The position numbers and the translations under genes were made by a program. Shown piece after piece: positions 21,601 through 32,099 of a stretch of 64,000 nt of DNA. Under the pieces are notes generated by a model. The model saw nothing but the letters and a program-made list of their open reading frames with translations, was not told the DNA's origin and did no database searches. Positions within the stretch are counted from its first letter, which is position 1. Every line of letters begins with the position of its first letter. The stretch is from Porites lobata (taxonomy: Eukaryota; Cnidaria; Anthozoa; Scleractinia; Poritidae), in contig CALNXK010000008.1 of NCBI GenBank assembly GCA_942486035.1, forward strand, positions 705,001 through 769,000, read 5' to 3'.

Positions 21601-22953
21601 ACAATAATAGCGCATGTTCGCGACGGTTTTTTAAGTCAAGTTCTTAAACCAGGCCTTAAACGGCCAGTTTTAAGTGTCGATAACAGTTAAAAAGGCATAC
21701 AAGCCTCATGCAAAAGACAGTGGGAAGGAAGTGCACATCGGTGATGGGGAAAAAGGAGTAGCCCACAGTTATTTAGGGGTGGATCTTTCGAAACATTGTT
21801 ATACTCTTGGACAGATATGAATTGTTTAAAGTTTTAGACAAACCAGGTGTAAATTTATAGTAACAAACTGTTAAATATACATCAGCAAGATTTTTGCGAA
21901 TCCTATTTTCGCTGGAGACTACCGTTTACTGGCTGGTCACGCAATCAAAGGTAACGTACTTTCCCACGTTTACTCACCTTTCACTCTGCAATGCACTGCG
22001 TTCCACAAAGGATCCAAATTGCGCTAGAAATGTTTGCTTTTCGGCCCACTTTTTATCTCAGGTAAGGCACTGCAAAGCTGATTCACTTACGAAGATTCAA
22101 GGGAGAATTATTTCTTGATGTTTATTCTGATTTCGCAGCCACGGGAAAACAGACCTAGACTCAGGTCCACTCGCAGACGCCATGCTGCAATCTACAAGAT
22201 CTCAAGAACAGAAATTACCTATTGAACGGCCTCTCCTTTTGAAGATTGCGTGTATTTCATTAAAACAGGTACATATTAAAAGAATCTTGTTAGTTTCTCC
22301 CTTTTAACGAGCTCAAATCGACGCATAAAACTAAGGTGACGTGCACGTGTCGATTGACCCTGGGGTCAATTAGCGGTTGTTTGGGGCGAAATAACCTCAA
22401 AATAATCAGTCTATTTTACAAGCGTTCGCAAGAACACCAGACTAACTTTCAGATAATGTTGAAGTTCCATATCTCATTAGGTAGTAAGCGGGATTTGGGG
22501 TGATTTGGAGAATTCCCCCATATAGAAAATTCGATTTTGGTTTTAGCGGTAAATTGTTGTATTTATAAGCATTATGTAAATTACGTTTCAAAATTCTGCT
22601 GGTTCGTCGATATTCTATTCTCTAAATCTAAAAATGTGCCGTTCAGAAATTGTTAGATATCTGCTTTTTGAGATTTAAGTGGAAGATTGCCAATATATTC
22701 GCTCGTTTATGAAAGTCAGCTCAATTCTGTCACTGGGCTATTTTCCCGAGTTCGGCGGCTAATTTTAGGCCCGCTGACCGTTGAAATGGAAAATTTCAAA
22801 TAATTCCCAAACTCGGTCGCATTTTGAAATTTAAACCTCAGCAGTGTTAAAAACTCATTAAAACCTTATTACAGACTGAAAATGAGGGTAAGTTAGGTTT
22901 TGAGCTGTGGCCACGATTTGCCGATTTTGCTCGATTTTTCTGTGCATTCGCTC
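18660..22953. mobile_element. TTAA-flanked transposon with ~1-kb terminal inverted repeats
   Basis: The termini are GAGCGAATGCACAG and CTGTGCATTCGCTC, a perfect 14-bp inverted match, flanked by TTAA at 18656-18659 and 22954-22957. Removing the element and one TTAA restores the satellite unit exactly across the junction (aaaccttaag-tccccc). The inverted arms stay alignable to about 19710 on the left and 21895 on the right, with small indels (for example nine extra bases near the right end). TTAA target duplication is typical of piggyBac and Kolobok superfamilies. The ends do not look like classical piggyBac ends (CCY). The core of about 2.2 kb shows no transposase; two frames of 96-98 codons (20487-20777, 21351-21647) match nothing I know. 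It is probably non-autonomous. Confidence 0.85.
20200..20270. repeat. Two adjacent perfect hairpins in the transposon core
   Basis: Hairpin 1 (20200-20228) has 14-bp arms AAAAGAGAAAGCAT/ATGCTTTCTCTTTT around a single C. Hairpin 2 (20238-20270) has 13-bp arms TAGGACTTAAGCA/TGCTTAAGTCCTA around seven bases. Only nine bases separate them. Confidence 0.9.
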
Positions 22954-23085
22954 TTAAGTCCCCCCGGTCCTTTATTCGAGACGGACTGGCACGCTTAAAG
23001 CCACGAGTCAAAACAAGCACGGTAAAGCTATGAAATGGGGCAAAAGCCCTGCGAAACGAGGACAGTACACAAGTAGTAACATAAT
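22954..23085. repeat. Satellite array, right part
   Basis: One further unit (cctttattcgagacggactgg through cacaagtagtaacat) continues the array interrupted at 18660, then ends abruptly at about 23085. Confidence 0.85.
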
Positions 23086-23434
23086 AAGAATTGAGAGTAT
23101 AATAGTCTTTTACGCAGCGATTTTTGTGTGGTTATTAAGCAACGCTCAACTGATAAAGATAATATATGGATTCTATTGAATTTGAGTTTTTTCAGGCGTC
23201 CAGCATGACTTATAGTATCGAACTCGCTGCCTTAGAAAAATCAATAAACACTCAGCCTTATGGTCTATTTAATTTCCACTTTTAGCAGGATGTTTAGAAT
23301 TTTTTGGATGGCATCAGTGATTGTAAAGTGTGTAACTGCTAAGGTAGAGCGGTTACTTCAAAAGCCATACTGAAAGTAAAAGAGAGCAATTAAGCCATTC
23401 CGCTTCAGATGAGACATTGATTGTCTAGTCAGTA

Positions 23435-23703
23435 TACAGCTATTTTGAGAAAGGTTGTCGGATAAAGTGCACGCGACAACCCCGAAAGGTATTGTAGGTG
23501 GTTTTAAGTTCACTTTTTTTCAAAAAAAAATTGATAGAATGGCAGGAGAGGCCATGGACATACGTCTGTGAGTGCTAAAGGAAAGCAACAAAAGTAGGTT
23601 CGACAGCTACAGTGTCAGGAACAGTGTATTGAACATATCCCATATTACCTCTCGGAATTGTCGCGTACACATTTTTCCGACAACCTTTCTCGAAATAGCT
23701 GTA
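23435..23703. mobile_element. 269-bp TA-flanked MITE
   Basis: The ends TACAGCTATTTTGAGAAAGG and its counterpart CCTTTCTCGAAATAGCTGTA are inverted, and the similarity continues into TTGTCGG and GCGACAA. TA dinucleotides flank both ends, fitting a Tc1/mariner-mobilised element. No coding. Confidence 0.8.
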
Positions 23704-23724
23704 TACCACCTTCTCCAGTATTTT

Positions 23725-23850
23725 AGGCTATGTTCACACTATCGCGGATAGCTTTTGCCACGGCTGCACGTCGCATGTTCACACATACGAACGGTGATTT
23801 CGGCGCAATTTCTATAACGGTGCAACGCTGCCACGCCGATGTCTTAAGTG
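23725..23850 (+). repeat. Dispersed repeat 'ggctatgttcacact', copy 1
   Basis: Shares ggctat(g/a)ttcacact, ggatagctt, acggtgattt(c/a)ggcgc and aatctcg-like words with 37010-37150, same orientation. Confidence 0.6.
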
Positions 23851-23859
23851 GAGAGTCAC

Positions 23860-26800
23860 ATATCAGATCGGGTATTCATACTAAACCGGGTAGGTTTTCG
23901 TGTGGGCGCGAAAATCTGTTTGGTATAGTATGAAAAAAGCCTTAATATTGATGGAAGATTTGATATGGACACAGGGAGCCTACACAATCTTTTTGTGAAA
24001 CGGATTGTTATTTTCTAGTAAATGTACTGGATTCACTGTTTGCTTCATCAATAGGATACTATAAGATAGTATGCGCGCTCTAATTGGCCTAGAGGTTTGT
24101 TTGCAAGAGAGTATGTTAACATGGTTGTAACGTCAAAATGTAATTGAAAAAGTTTTTTAGTTGAAAACTCGACAAGTTTGCTTTATTTACCCACTCCCTT
24201 GTCGGCTGAAACATGGAATATGTTTACAAACATGCTGTGTCAACTTTTTTTTCGCTTAAGCTAACATTTTTAATTAATTTCCGTAATTTGGAAAGCATTT
24301 TTTTGCAAAACAAGAACTGATTACGTGTGCAAGAGCTTGCAAGACTTCGCGAATGGTGAGAATTTCTCTTTTAATCATTGCCATAACATGGAGTTTTGCG
24401 TTTTCTTTCTGTGTTTTGGGAGAATTCTCGACTGTTGTATAACTGTCTAGAAACCGTCTCGAATTCATTGTCTCCCTGCCTCTCTTGTGTTTATATCAGG
24501 CTGTGCAAACACGGAAAAAGTTTTCTTTTGCTTAAATATCGCTAAGATCTGCATGGACCAATGTGAATCAATGACATACCAAGGGCAAAATTGTCTAGGC
24601 CAGACACAAATTGCAGGTTTTTTACACAAGAATCGCCGAAAAGCGATTTGAACTGGGCTGCCAAGCGCCAATTTTTTTCTTAGGGGAGAGGGCGGTTGAA
24701 CGCACTCAGGCTACCAGAGTCAGATTACTAAACTAAGAGGGATGCAAAAGTAAAATTAGAAATAGAATTAAACACAGGTGTGAAATATACAAACTTCATA
24801 CATAAGAAAACGAAAAAAGCAGCCCTGAATAAAGTGGTCGGCGTCAAGTGGTCTGAAATTCGCAAGAAGTGGCTTTTAAAGGGTCTAATGGTCGCAATGG
24901 GAACTAAACTAAACATTGAAATCAGCAACTGAAAAAGACAGCAGATAAAACACCACCAGGTTTTCATCTGAGATGAAATATTTTTCCATCTGAGATCAAA
25001 CACGTGTTTATTGCTTACACGCGGCTCAGACGATGGACACCCTGGCAAGTTGTCAAAGGAGCGGTTGCTCAGCAAAGTTCTAAGATGGCGGTCGGTCGGA
25101 GAATCACAAGCTCGAATACCTTGTTCTACAAATAATCCTAAGGTAAGAGTTGTTATGAAACTGAATATCTGTGCCCCTTTGGCGAGATCAAGCGGAAACC
25201 GGATGTTTCGATACAAAGTCCTTTCGATACCAACTCAAGCAGTGAAAGTGCACAAAAATTTCGTTCACTTCAATAGTTTGCGCGTGAACAACAAACATAT
25301 TTTGAGCCAACGAAACGAACGGTAACCGATCGAACCGAGGGTCGTGCAGTGTCCACGTTGGCTGTCTTAAGAGTATTGCTTGGTGTCAAATTAACTCATG
25401 AGTTAAGCTTACTGTATACTGGCCAAAACCGTTCGGGAACGGAATTAAACGGAATCAAAGTTTGTGGCCTAGCCACAGGCAGGATTCCCCAGGGAGATAT
25501 ATATTCATATTGGCTGTCTGGTATGATGTTTCAAGAACGAAAATCTGGTGAAAACTGTGACCTCTATCTCACTCAAAAACGTTCCTATCGTCTGAACTGG
25601 CAATTGAATGGTTGAGAAACGGGTTGACAAGAGGTTCAAACGGATATTGTGAAGAGATGGCAGGACTGACTGTAAAAGTTTTTGCTCAGTAGAGGTCGAA
25701 TGACTGAAGGAAGTTTCTGAGGGTGAATGACTGAAAGGCTGGTCAAACAGAACAGTGTAATAATTAATTCCCAGTGGCTATGCATGCGAGACCCATGCAC
25801 TGACTTGTATTTGCCAGGGTGCGCAAATTAGCCAAATTTGGCGTATTTTATGCCAAAATTGTTCAGATGACTCTGCCGAGGTTATGGAGGGAGTCACTTC
25901 GACTCCAGAAATTTTCATTAACAATCAGGGAGCCACTTCGACTACAGAAATTTTCGGTAAGAAACACAGTTTTGTCCTTACCTTTTTTGCAACAAGTACA
26001 ATTTACACTAATTGTAAACGTTGCAAACCTTAATTGAATTAAAGAATTATACTGCATGACAAAGCAGGAAGAGGGTTAATTACGATCAAAGTTTGCTCGA
26101 AGACCACCATCATGGATTTGAGTTTTCCAGGTCAGCAGACCGCCACAGCTACTTCGTGTATCCCTCATGATAGTGTAAACATGCCAGGAACACGTACTGG
26201 AAAGTCTGAAAATGGCCTTTTTCGTTGTGATACTTGACTCCAAAATTTGTGAAGCAGAAGTCACACTGACTCCACTCATCAATAAAATTTGCAAGCCCTG
26301 TATTTGCTATTCATACAGGATTCTTTCCACAGACGTAAATTTGTGGCGACATTTTATGGGTTGGTTTTGTTCTGTTTTCAGCAGTAAAGTATTCTATCTT
26401 CTTAAAAGTCTCTTGAAATTTCTGGTCAACAAATGGTCATGAAAGTCTAGGTCTCTTAAAGTTTTAAGGAAAATAAATTTAGAGCAGCATGACAGTACCT
26501 GTACTTAATGGTCATTCACTCGTCCAAAACGAGTAAAAAATTCCGAAAACGAGTAGTTTTCTTCCCCACTAGTCCTCTGGATGAATTAAGTTATCACTCT
26601 CTGAGAAATACATAATGTACATGTTCTTTTTTGTTGTTTTTTGTATCATACCAAAAAGTGCTAAAGCCTTGAAACAAACAAAGAATTGCCAAAGGCAAAC
26701 GTTTCAAAAACAAACAGGCAAAAAGCCCTAGGCATTCTCTTGCAGAATGAAAGTCTGGGTTTTAAGTGAAACAAAATGCACTGTGGGATAGGAGATGGCA

Positions 26801-26980
26801 GCTTTTGGTTTCTAAAGTCCGAATGTATTTTCCTTTGGTGAAATAAAACATGAGCCAGTATGTCGAAATGGAAGCAAGTGCAAGGCTCACTGTACTCTTT
26901 CTTTGGAGGAAAATGTGAGGAAAGCAATCATCATATCATAAAGAAATTAACAAAGGATCTGAAACACCTGCTTTGACCAA
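23860..26980. other. Region without a supported gene
   Basis: No recognisable domain in any frame. A local direct repeat (agggagtcacttcgact-ccagaaattttc) occurs twice at 25888-25955. Confidence 0.3.
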
Positions 26981-26981
26981 A

Positions 26982-27126
26982 AAAACATGCAAGTACCAGG
27001 AGGCATGGAAGGATAAATGCAAATGGCTGCGGCTTGATGGAAAGGAAATCAAAATGTTCTGCGCGTTTTGTAGAGAATTCCCGAATAGGAAAAACATACA
27101 ATACTCCCTGAGGATTCGGTCATGTT
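26982..27126 (+). pseudogene. Zinc-finger fragment resembling hAT/ZNF862-type N-terminus
   Basis: Translates as TCKYQEAWKDKCKWLRLDGK followed by MFCAFCREFPNR and then a stop. The pattern (Lys-x-Gln-x-x-Trp, Trp-Leu, C-x2-C) is that of the TTF-like zinc finger at the N-terminus of hAT-derived proteins such as ZNF862/KIAA1586-like sequences. The second zinc-binding half is missing and the frame ends soon after, so it is a fragment or a lone exon. Confidence 0.5.
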
Positions 27127-27129
27127 GAC

Positions 27130-28300
27130 ACGCAGACCATGCAGACTGCAGACTGTGCAGACTGAGTGTTATTTTTTTACTTATACCTTAATTTTCTAGT
27201 AAAATTTTTACTATAGTTTCCTGCTTCCTCTCATTATGTGCACTGTGCATCACCATCATATGTGCACTGATGTGTACCTGCAAGGGTCATGGCTAGGAAA
27301 TGAGAAAGTCACCGGCTCATGTTTACCGGCAGATGTAATTAAGCAGTTTTGCGTGCTTTTAGCTGCGCTGCTTTCACGCAGTAGCAAGCATGATGGAGGA
27401 AGGCAAGCTGTTTCTTTCTGTAACTGTATTATATTGCCACGATTATTTATTTTTTTAGTTGAAGAAGCTTTTTCAGGTTAAGTGACTTAAAATAAAAAAA
27501 CCCTTTTCGGCTTCCTACAACGGCTATGAGAGAGACATCATTTTCCTCAATTTCCGTGATTGTTGATGTTCGTCTTTGGTTTCACTCTGTAATTCAAACC
27601 GGTGACTTGCTGTCATTTCTTCAAGTCTTACAGATACCGATGTCATCGTTAAGAAGGCTAAAATGGGTATGAATCGGGCCCACCATTTATTTATGCCTGC
27701 TAACATAAACCCTACTGTTTTATCACTATTCTCAGAAATCATGAGAAATTAATCCCTAATCAGTATGTTTAGTGCTTGGTACAATCAATTTTCCAAATTC
27801 CTCAGCAACCCCCCTCCCGCCCCTCTCCAAAGTCCAAAATCTTTCTCAGGTGCATTGATTAAAGGTGAGGTGAGTATGTTGTAGGCCTAAGCATTTTTCC
27901 TGTATATGAAGCTTCCTAAAGAATGTTTTAAACTGTTTTGTCATCATTGTGAGTTGGATGTAATCAAGTAGGCTGGGAAGAAAGACCAAGGTGTAAGCAA
28001 CATGTTTGTGCTTTATACCATCCATCTTGCCACCTAAACACTGTTTTCCTGCCTTTTTACTAAACATATCATTTAAGATTCGGTTCACCAATGGATGACA
28101 TCACTTCTCTGAAACCAAAATTCGTTTCATTTCAATGTTTTAGAAAAAGTATATCTCAAAGAAATTGAGGCCATTTTGTGCTTTCTAGAATAATTGTCTT
28201 TTATTTATTTGCATTATCAAAATTTTTTTTGTCAGTTGTATTTTTTAACCCTGAATTTTTTCACATATGCATGTGCTTACCATATGCATAAAAGAAGCTA
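27130..28300. other. Region without a supported gene
   Basis: A GCAGACT word repeats near 27137-27163. Open frames on both strands lack motifs. Confidence 0.3.
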
Positions 28301-28305
28301 TGCCC

Positions 28306-28534
28306 CTGGGCCTGGTTCCATGAAGGCTGATTAATACTAATCCAGGATAAAAACTTTTGTTCCAATTTTTGATAACTTCCTATGCATTGCTTAGAGTAAC
28401 ATTCTAGGTTATCATCACTGAATCTCTGAGTAAAGATGCAATGCTTAAGTGACATGTTCAGATAGACAAGAAGCCTTGCTTAAAATTTGGCATAATGCTG
28501 TGTTTAACTTAACCATCTTTCAAGGAACAGGGCC
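28306..28534. mobile_element. About 229-bp MITE
   Basis: The left end GGGCCTGGTTCCATGAAGG and the right end CTTTCAAGGAACAGGGCCC are imperfect inverted repeats, and the similarity continues into GATTAA and TTAACC. No coding. Confidence 0.65.
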
Positions 28535-29544
28535 CTGAACCCTAATCAGTATTTTTCGGAACAATCCAGTATGAATAGGAAGTACATGTACAAGTCAGTG
28601 TATGGGTCCCTTACAAATAGCTACTTGGTAATTTATTTGAGAGCTGCTGGATTAGACGACCGTATTAATAAATATAATAAATGACTTGCTTCCACCAACT
28701 GAAAAGAGCTAGATTTTTATAATAACACTGATATGACCGCAACATCTATAAAATGCTTCATCGCTAATCTATAAACTGGTTGAATAAAAAACCTTGAATA
28801 AATCTAACACCGTATAATATTGAAAATCTAAGACTTAGAACTAGGTCTGAAAAGTTGATTGCACAAAACAGACTTAGTCTAAAACATGGACTACATGCTA
28901 CAGACTGAGTGATATAGGCATTTAGCCAAGCCTAAAACAGAACTGCAATTAACCACAACATCCGAAATTGCCCTGACCAGAATAGAAAATTTTACAAAGA
29001 CTTAAGGCTTGTATTTTTTCAAATACTATATCTTTGATTTACCTAACCCGTTAGTGTTTAATTTATGCCAAAACTAGCCAGGATTTTGGCCCATTACACA
29101 AAGTCCTCCACACCTCCCCCAGAAAGTGTTTTTTGTCCTCTGTTGTTTTAAGGGTTCTGAGAGTGATTGACCAATCAGAATTTGTCTTCTGAACATAAAT
29201 GAATTCAATGGTATTGTCACCTTTGCATCCTGCAACCCTGACAATAATTCAGAACGTAAGTCCTGCTTGTTTGGTTTGAAATCAGTGGTATCATCTTCCT
29301 TAAGTCAAGAGTGCAAAGTTGTATGCCTACCAAATAGGTCCTGAAGAAAGCTTTAGATGAATCAACAGCAAGCATTTCCACATAAGGTTACACTCCAGTG
29401 GATAGTTATATCCAACAGCCGACAGATATAGAACTAAAACTTATTTTTTTTTGCAAGTTGTTAACAAACAGAAAATGATTATTATATAACAGTATTCAAA
29501 AGCCCAAAATTTTAAGCGTAGAACGACAATAATTTTTGGAGTTT

Positions 29545-30094
29545 CAGGGGCGTAGCTAGGGTTTTGTCCTGGGATGCCCATGGACCCCCCCGCCCCCGTC
29601 TGTGAGATCATTGTTTTATGTCTCTATAATCCAGATGGCAAAAACGTGCGAATCCAAAGAATCAACACGCACTAAATCTTTTCCAGTGCTCGACAGTTGT
29701 ACAATCCATTTGTAGGACCGAACATCTGCAGTGGTCGTTTTATACACACGTCACGTAAGGCGCGCAGAAATTCGTGACCAAGGTAGTAAATTGGCGACCC
29801 CTGGATGGTGTTGCTGCTTGTGCACATTGATGAGATCGTTAACATCTTTGCCTCTCAACATCCACGCCGCCTCTTACTAAAAGACATTTCGACTGATGAG
29901 CATTGAGACTAAAAATAGAGTAATTTATGTTACGTGGATTTTAATTCATCTATGCATCTGTCCCTCCCCCCACGCTCACTGCTTATCCGAAAAAAATGTC
30001 ACTTTTAGTACAACACGGCGTGAATGTCGACATGTCAACTGGTAAGTACCTTGAGTGTGACAAACTGTGACCGATCCCTCTAGCCACGCCCCTG
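29545..30094. mobile_element. 550-bp hAT-like TIR element
   Basis: The termini CAGGGGCGTAGCTAGGG and its inverted partner (CCTCTAGCCACGCCCCTG) match at 15 of 17 positions. CAGGG-type ends suggest a hAT origin. Flanks do not show a clear 8-bp duplication, so the copy is old. A good splice donor (ACTG|GTAAGTACC, 30042) lies inside it and could serve the gene at 30207. Confidence 0.6.
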
Positions 30095-30206
30095 AATTTC
30101 CTTTTTCATCAAGTAAGTTACGCTATACTGTCAGCACTATGTTTTACGGGTAGGGAATCTTATTACCGCAAAATTTTATTGAATGTTACTTTTTGTTTCA
30201 TTGTAG

Positions 30207-31935
30207 GAATAAGGATATTTAGCTTATCATGGTCACAGTCACTGGGATCTCATCTATTTATTCAAGTGTACGTTTGCTGCGATTCTGCCCTTGTCTGATT
30301 CAGAAGATTTCATTTTGGACATTTACAGGGCTTAATAACAGGTACACTACATCATGGCTGTCATTTGCTATGACAAAACCGTCAAGGAAAATGGATGAAG
30401 TATACTTCTTAAAATTTGTTGACTATTCTGCTCTGACGAATCAATCATGGCCATCTAGAGAAAATATTCAAATAAACAAGAGAATAGTATCACTGAAGAC
30501 AGTTGAAGAGCAACTTGAATTGTTTGAGAGTGTTAAGAGTTCTTCAAACATGGTAAACAGAGTTACCGCGCTTGTTAACATTGTGAAGATCACGGAGAGA
30601 AGTGAAAAACAAAAGGAAGCCTTGAAACAAGAAAGAGAGAAGCCACAGAGGGGGAAAAGTAGCATGTACATGAAACTACTGGAAAGTATTTCAAAGGACA
30701 TTAGCAGTTGTGATGCCCAGGGACTTGCAAATGTGTTGTGGGCTTTAGGGAAACTAAAAGAGAAAGACCACAGATTAGTTCCACTTTGTCAGAACGAGAT
30801 CATGTCACGTGACATCAAAGCCTTTAACAATGCAAACATCTGTCAGATTGTGAATGGATGTGTAAATCTGAACTTAACATCATCAGACATTTTTTCGAGC
30901 ATTCTGGATGCAATTTTAAACGGGCAAGTTAAGATTCAACATTTTGATAATCGTGGTTTCTCAGGAATTCTGATGTCTTATGCCAAGGTAGAAAATTGTC
31001 CGGTAAAACTGTTGAATATTTTCTTGGATAAAATCCTCTCAAAAGACTTTGTAAGCATTGACAGTGGTAGCTTAGCTGCATTTGTTTGGTCGTTTGCAAA
31101 AAAGATGTTCTTTCCTAAAGAGCTATTTCACCAAGTAGAGAAGGAAATTTTGAGAAGAGGAACAGCTGATATGAAACACGAGGAAATCACTCAGATCCTT
31201 TGGGCGTTCGGAACGGCAGAAAAGGGAAGTAGAGAACTGTTTAATTTGCTGGACATGGGACTTACCTCAAGGGGTGTTGGAAAATTAGACAATGCTGCTT
31301 TGTTAGAAATCGTTTGGTGTTTTGCAAAAAGGAATGCTACAAAAGCAAAAGTGTTTGACTTTGTCAAGAAAGAGGTTTTAAAACGTGGCCCTCAGGTGTT
31401 TCAGAATCATGAGCTTGTTCATATTCTACGAGCGTTTCTTTCCGCCCAGAGACACGATGACAGGCTGGTTGCAGAAATTGAAAGGGAACTGTGTTTGAAG
31501 GATGTTAAACAGTATGACACTGGTCAATTATGTCAAATTGCATGGTCTCTTGGAAGAGCAAGGAACTATGGGAGTAAGATGTTTGATACCATTGAAGCGG
31601 AGTCACTTCACCGGGGAGTTACAGTGTTTTCCTTAAAACAAAAATGTATGTTAATGCGAGGTTTTATCGAGGCCAAGAGAGGAACTACAAAATTCTACGA
31701 AAGTTTAGTTAACTCCTTTTCCACAGATGACTTACATAAGTTAAATCGCGAGGGTATTTGCGAGTCTGCTTGGTGTTTCTCTAATGCAGATGTCCCAGTA
31801 GAATCACTGTTCCGTGCTCTAGAAGAGGAAATCCTGGCAAAGAGAAGATCTTATTTTACAAAGAAGAATCTTGATTCTTTAAAGAAAAGCTTTAGAAAAG
31901 TTGGAAAAGGAAGCAAAGCATTGTTTGCGCTGTAA
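30207..31935 (+). CDS. Helical-repeat protein of FAST-kinase/OPR type (coding 30229-31935)
   Basis: Encodes 568 residues in a single coding exon. A splice acceptor (TTCATTGTAG) at 30206 places 22 bases of 5' leader before ATG 30229, and an in-frame TAG at 30220-30222 fixes the start. From about residue 160 onward, repeats of about 36-38 residues carry Trp-(A/S/C)-(L/F) cores: LANVLWALGKLK, FVWSFAKK, ITQILWAFGTAE, LLEIVWCFAKRN, LCQIAWSLGRAR, ESAWCFSNA. This resembles helical repeats in FASTKD, octotricopeptide and apicomplexan RAP proteins, which bind RNA in mitochondria or plastids. The N-terminus is rich in Ser, Arg and hydrophobics without acidic residues for about 50 positions, compatible with mitochondrial import. 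No RAP nuclease-like domain is seen at the C-terminus. Organelle RNA binding is inferred. Confidence 0.7.
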
Positions 31936-32048
31936 GAGCTCCCTGTTTTTGGTAAAACAAGTCAGGGCAGAGCATTTTTCCTTTTTTTTCGGCGGTGACA
32001 CTTGGAATTTGAAGTTAGTTTTTTAGTGTGTGCGTGTGTACGTATCAG

Positions 32049-32054
32049 AATAAA
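32049..32054 (+). terminator. Poly(A) signal AATAAA of helical-repeat gene
   Basis: First canonical hexamer after the stop codon, 114 bases downstream. Confidence 0.55.
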
Positions 32055-32099
32055 TTTAGAAGTGAACTGAAACTAGAATCGCATATTTCTTGGTTGCTA

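Noticed and set aside
20487..21647. Transposase inside the TTAA element
   Set aside because: Only two frames of under 100 codons, with no DDE-like spacing or zinc-finger motif seen.
24728..25216. 162-codon open frame on the minus strand
   Set aside because: No domain or motif recognised, no convincing splice context, and composition like a chance frame.
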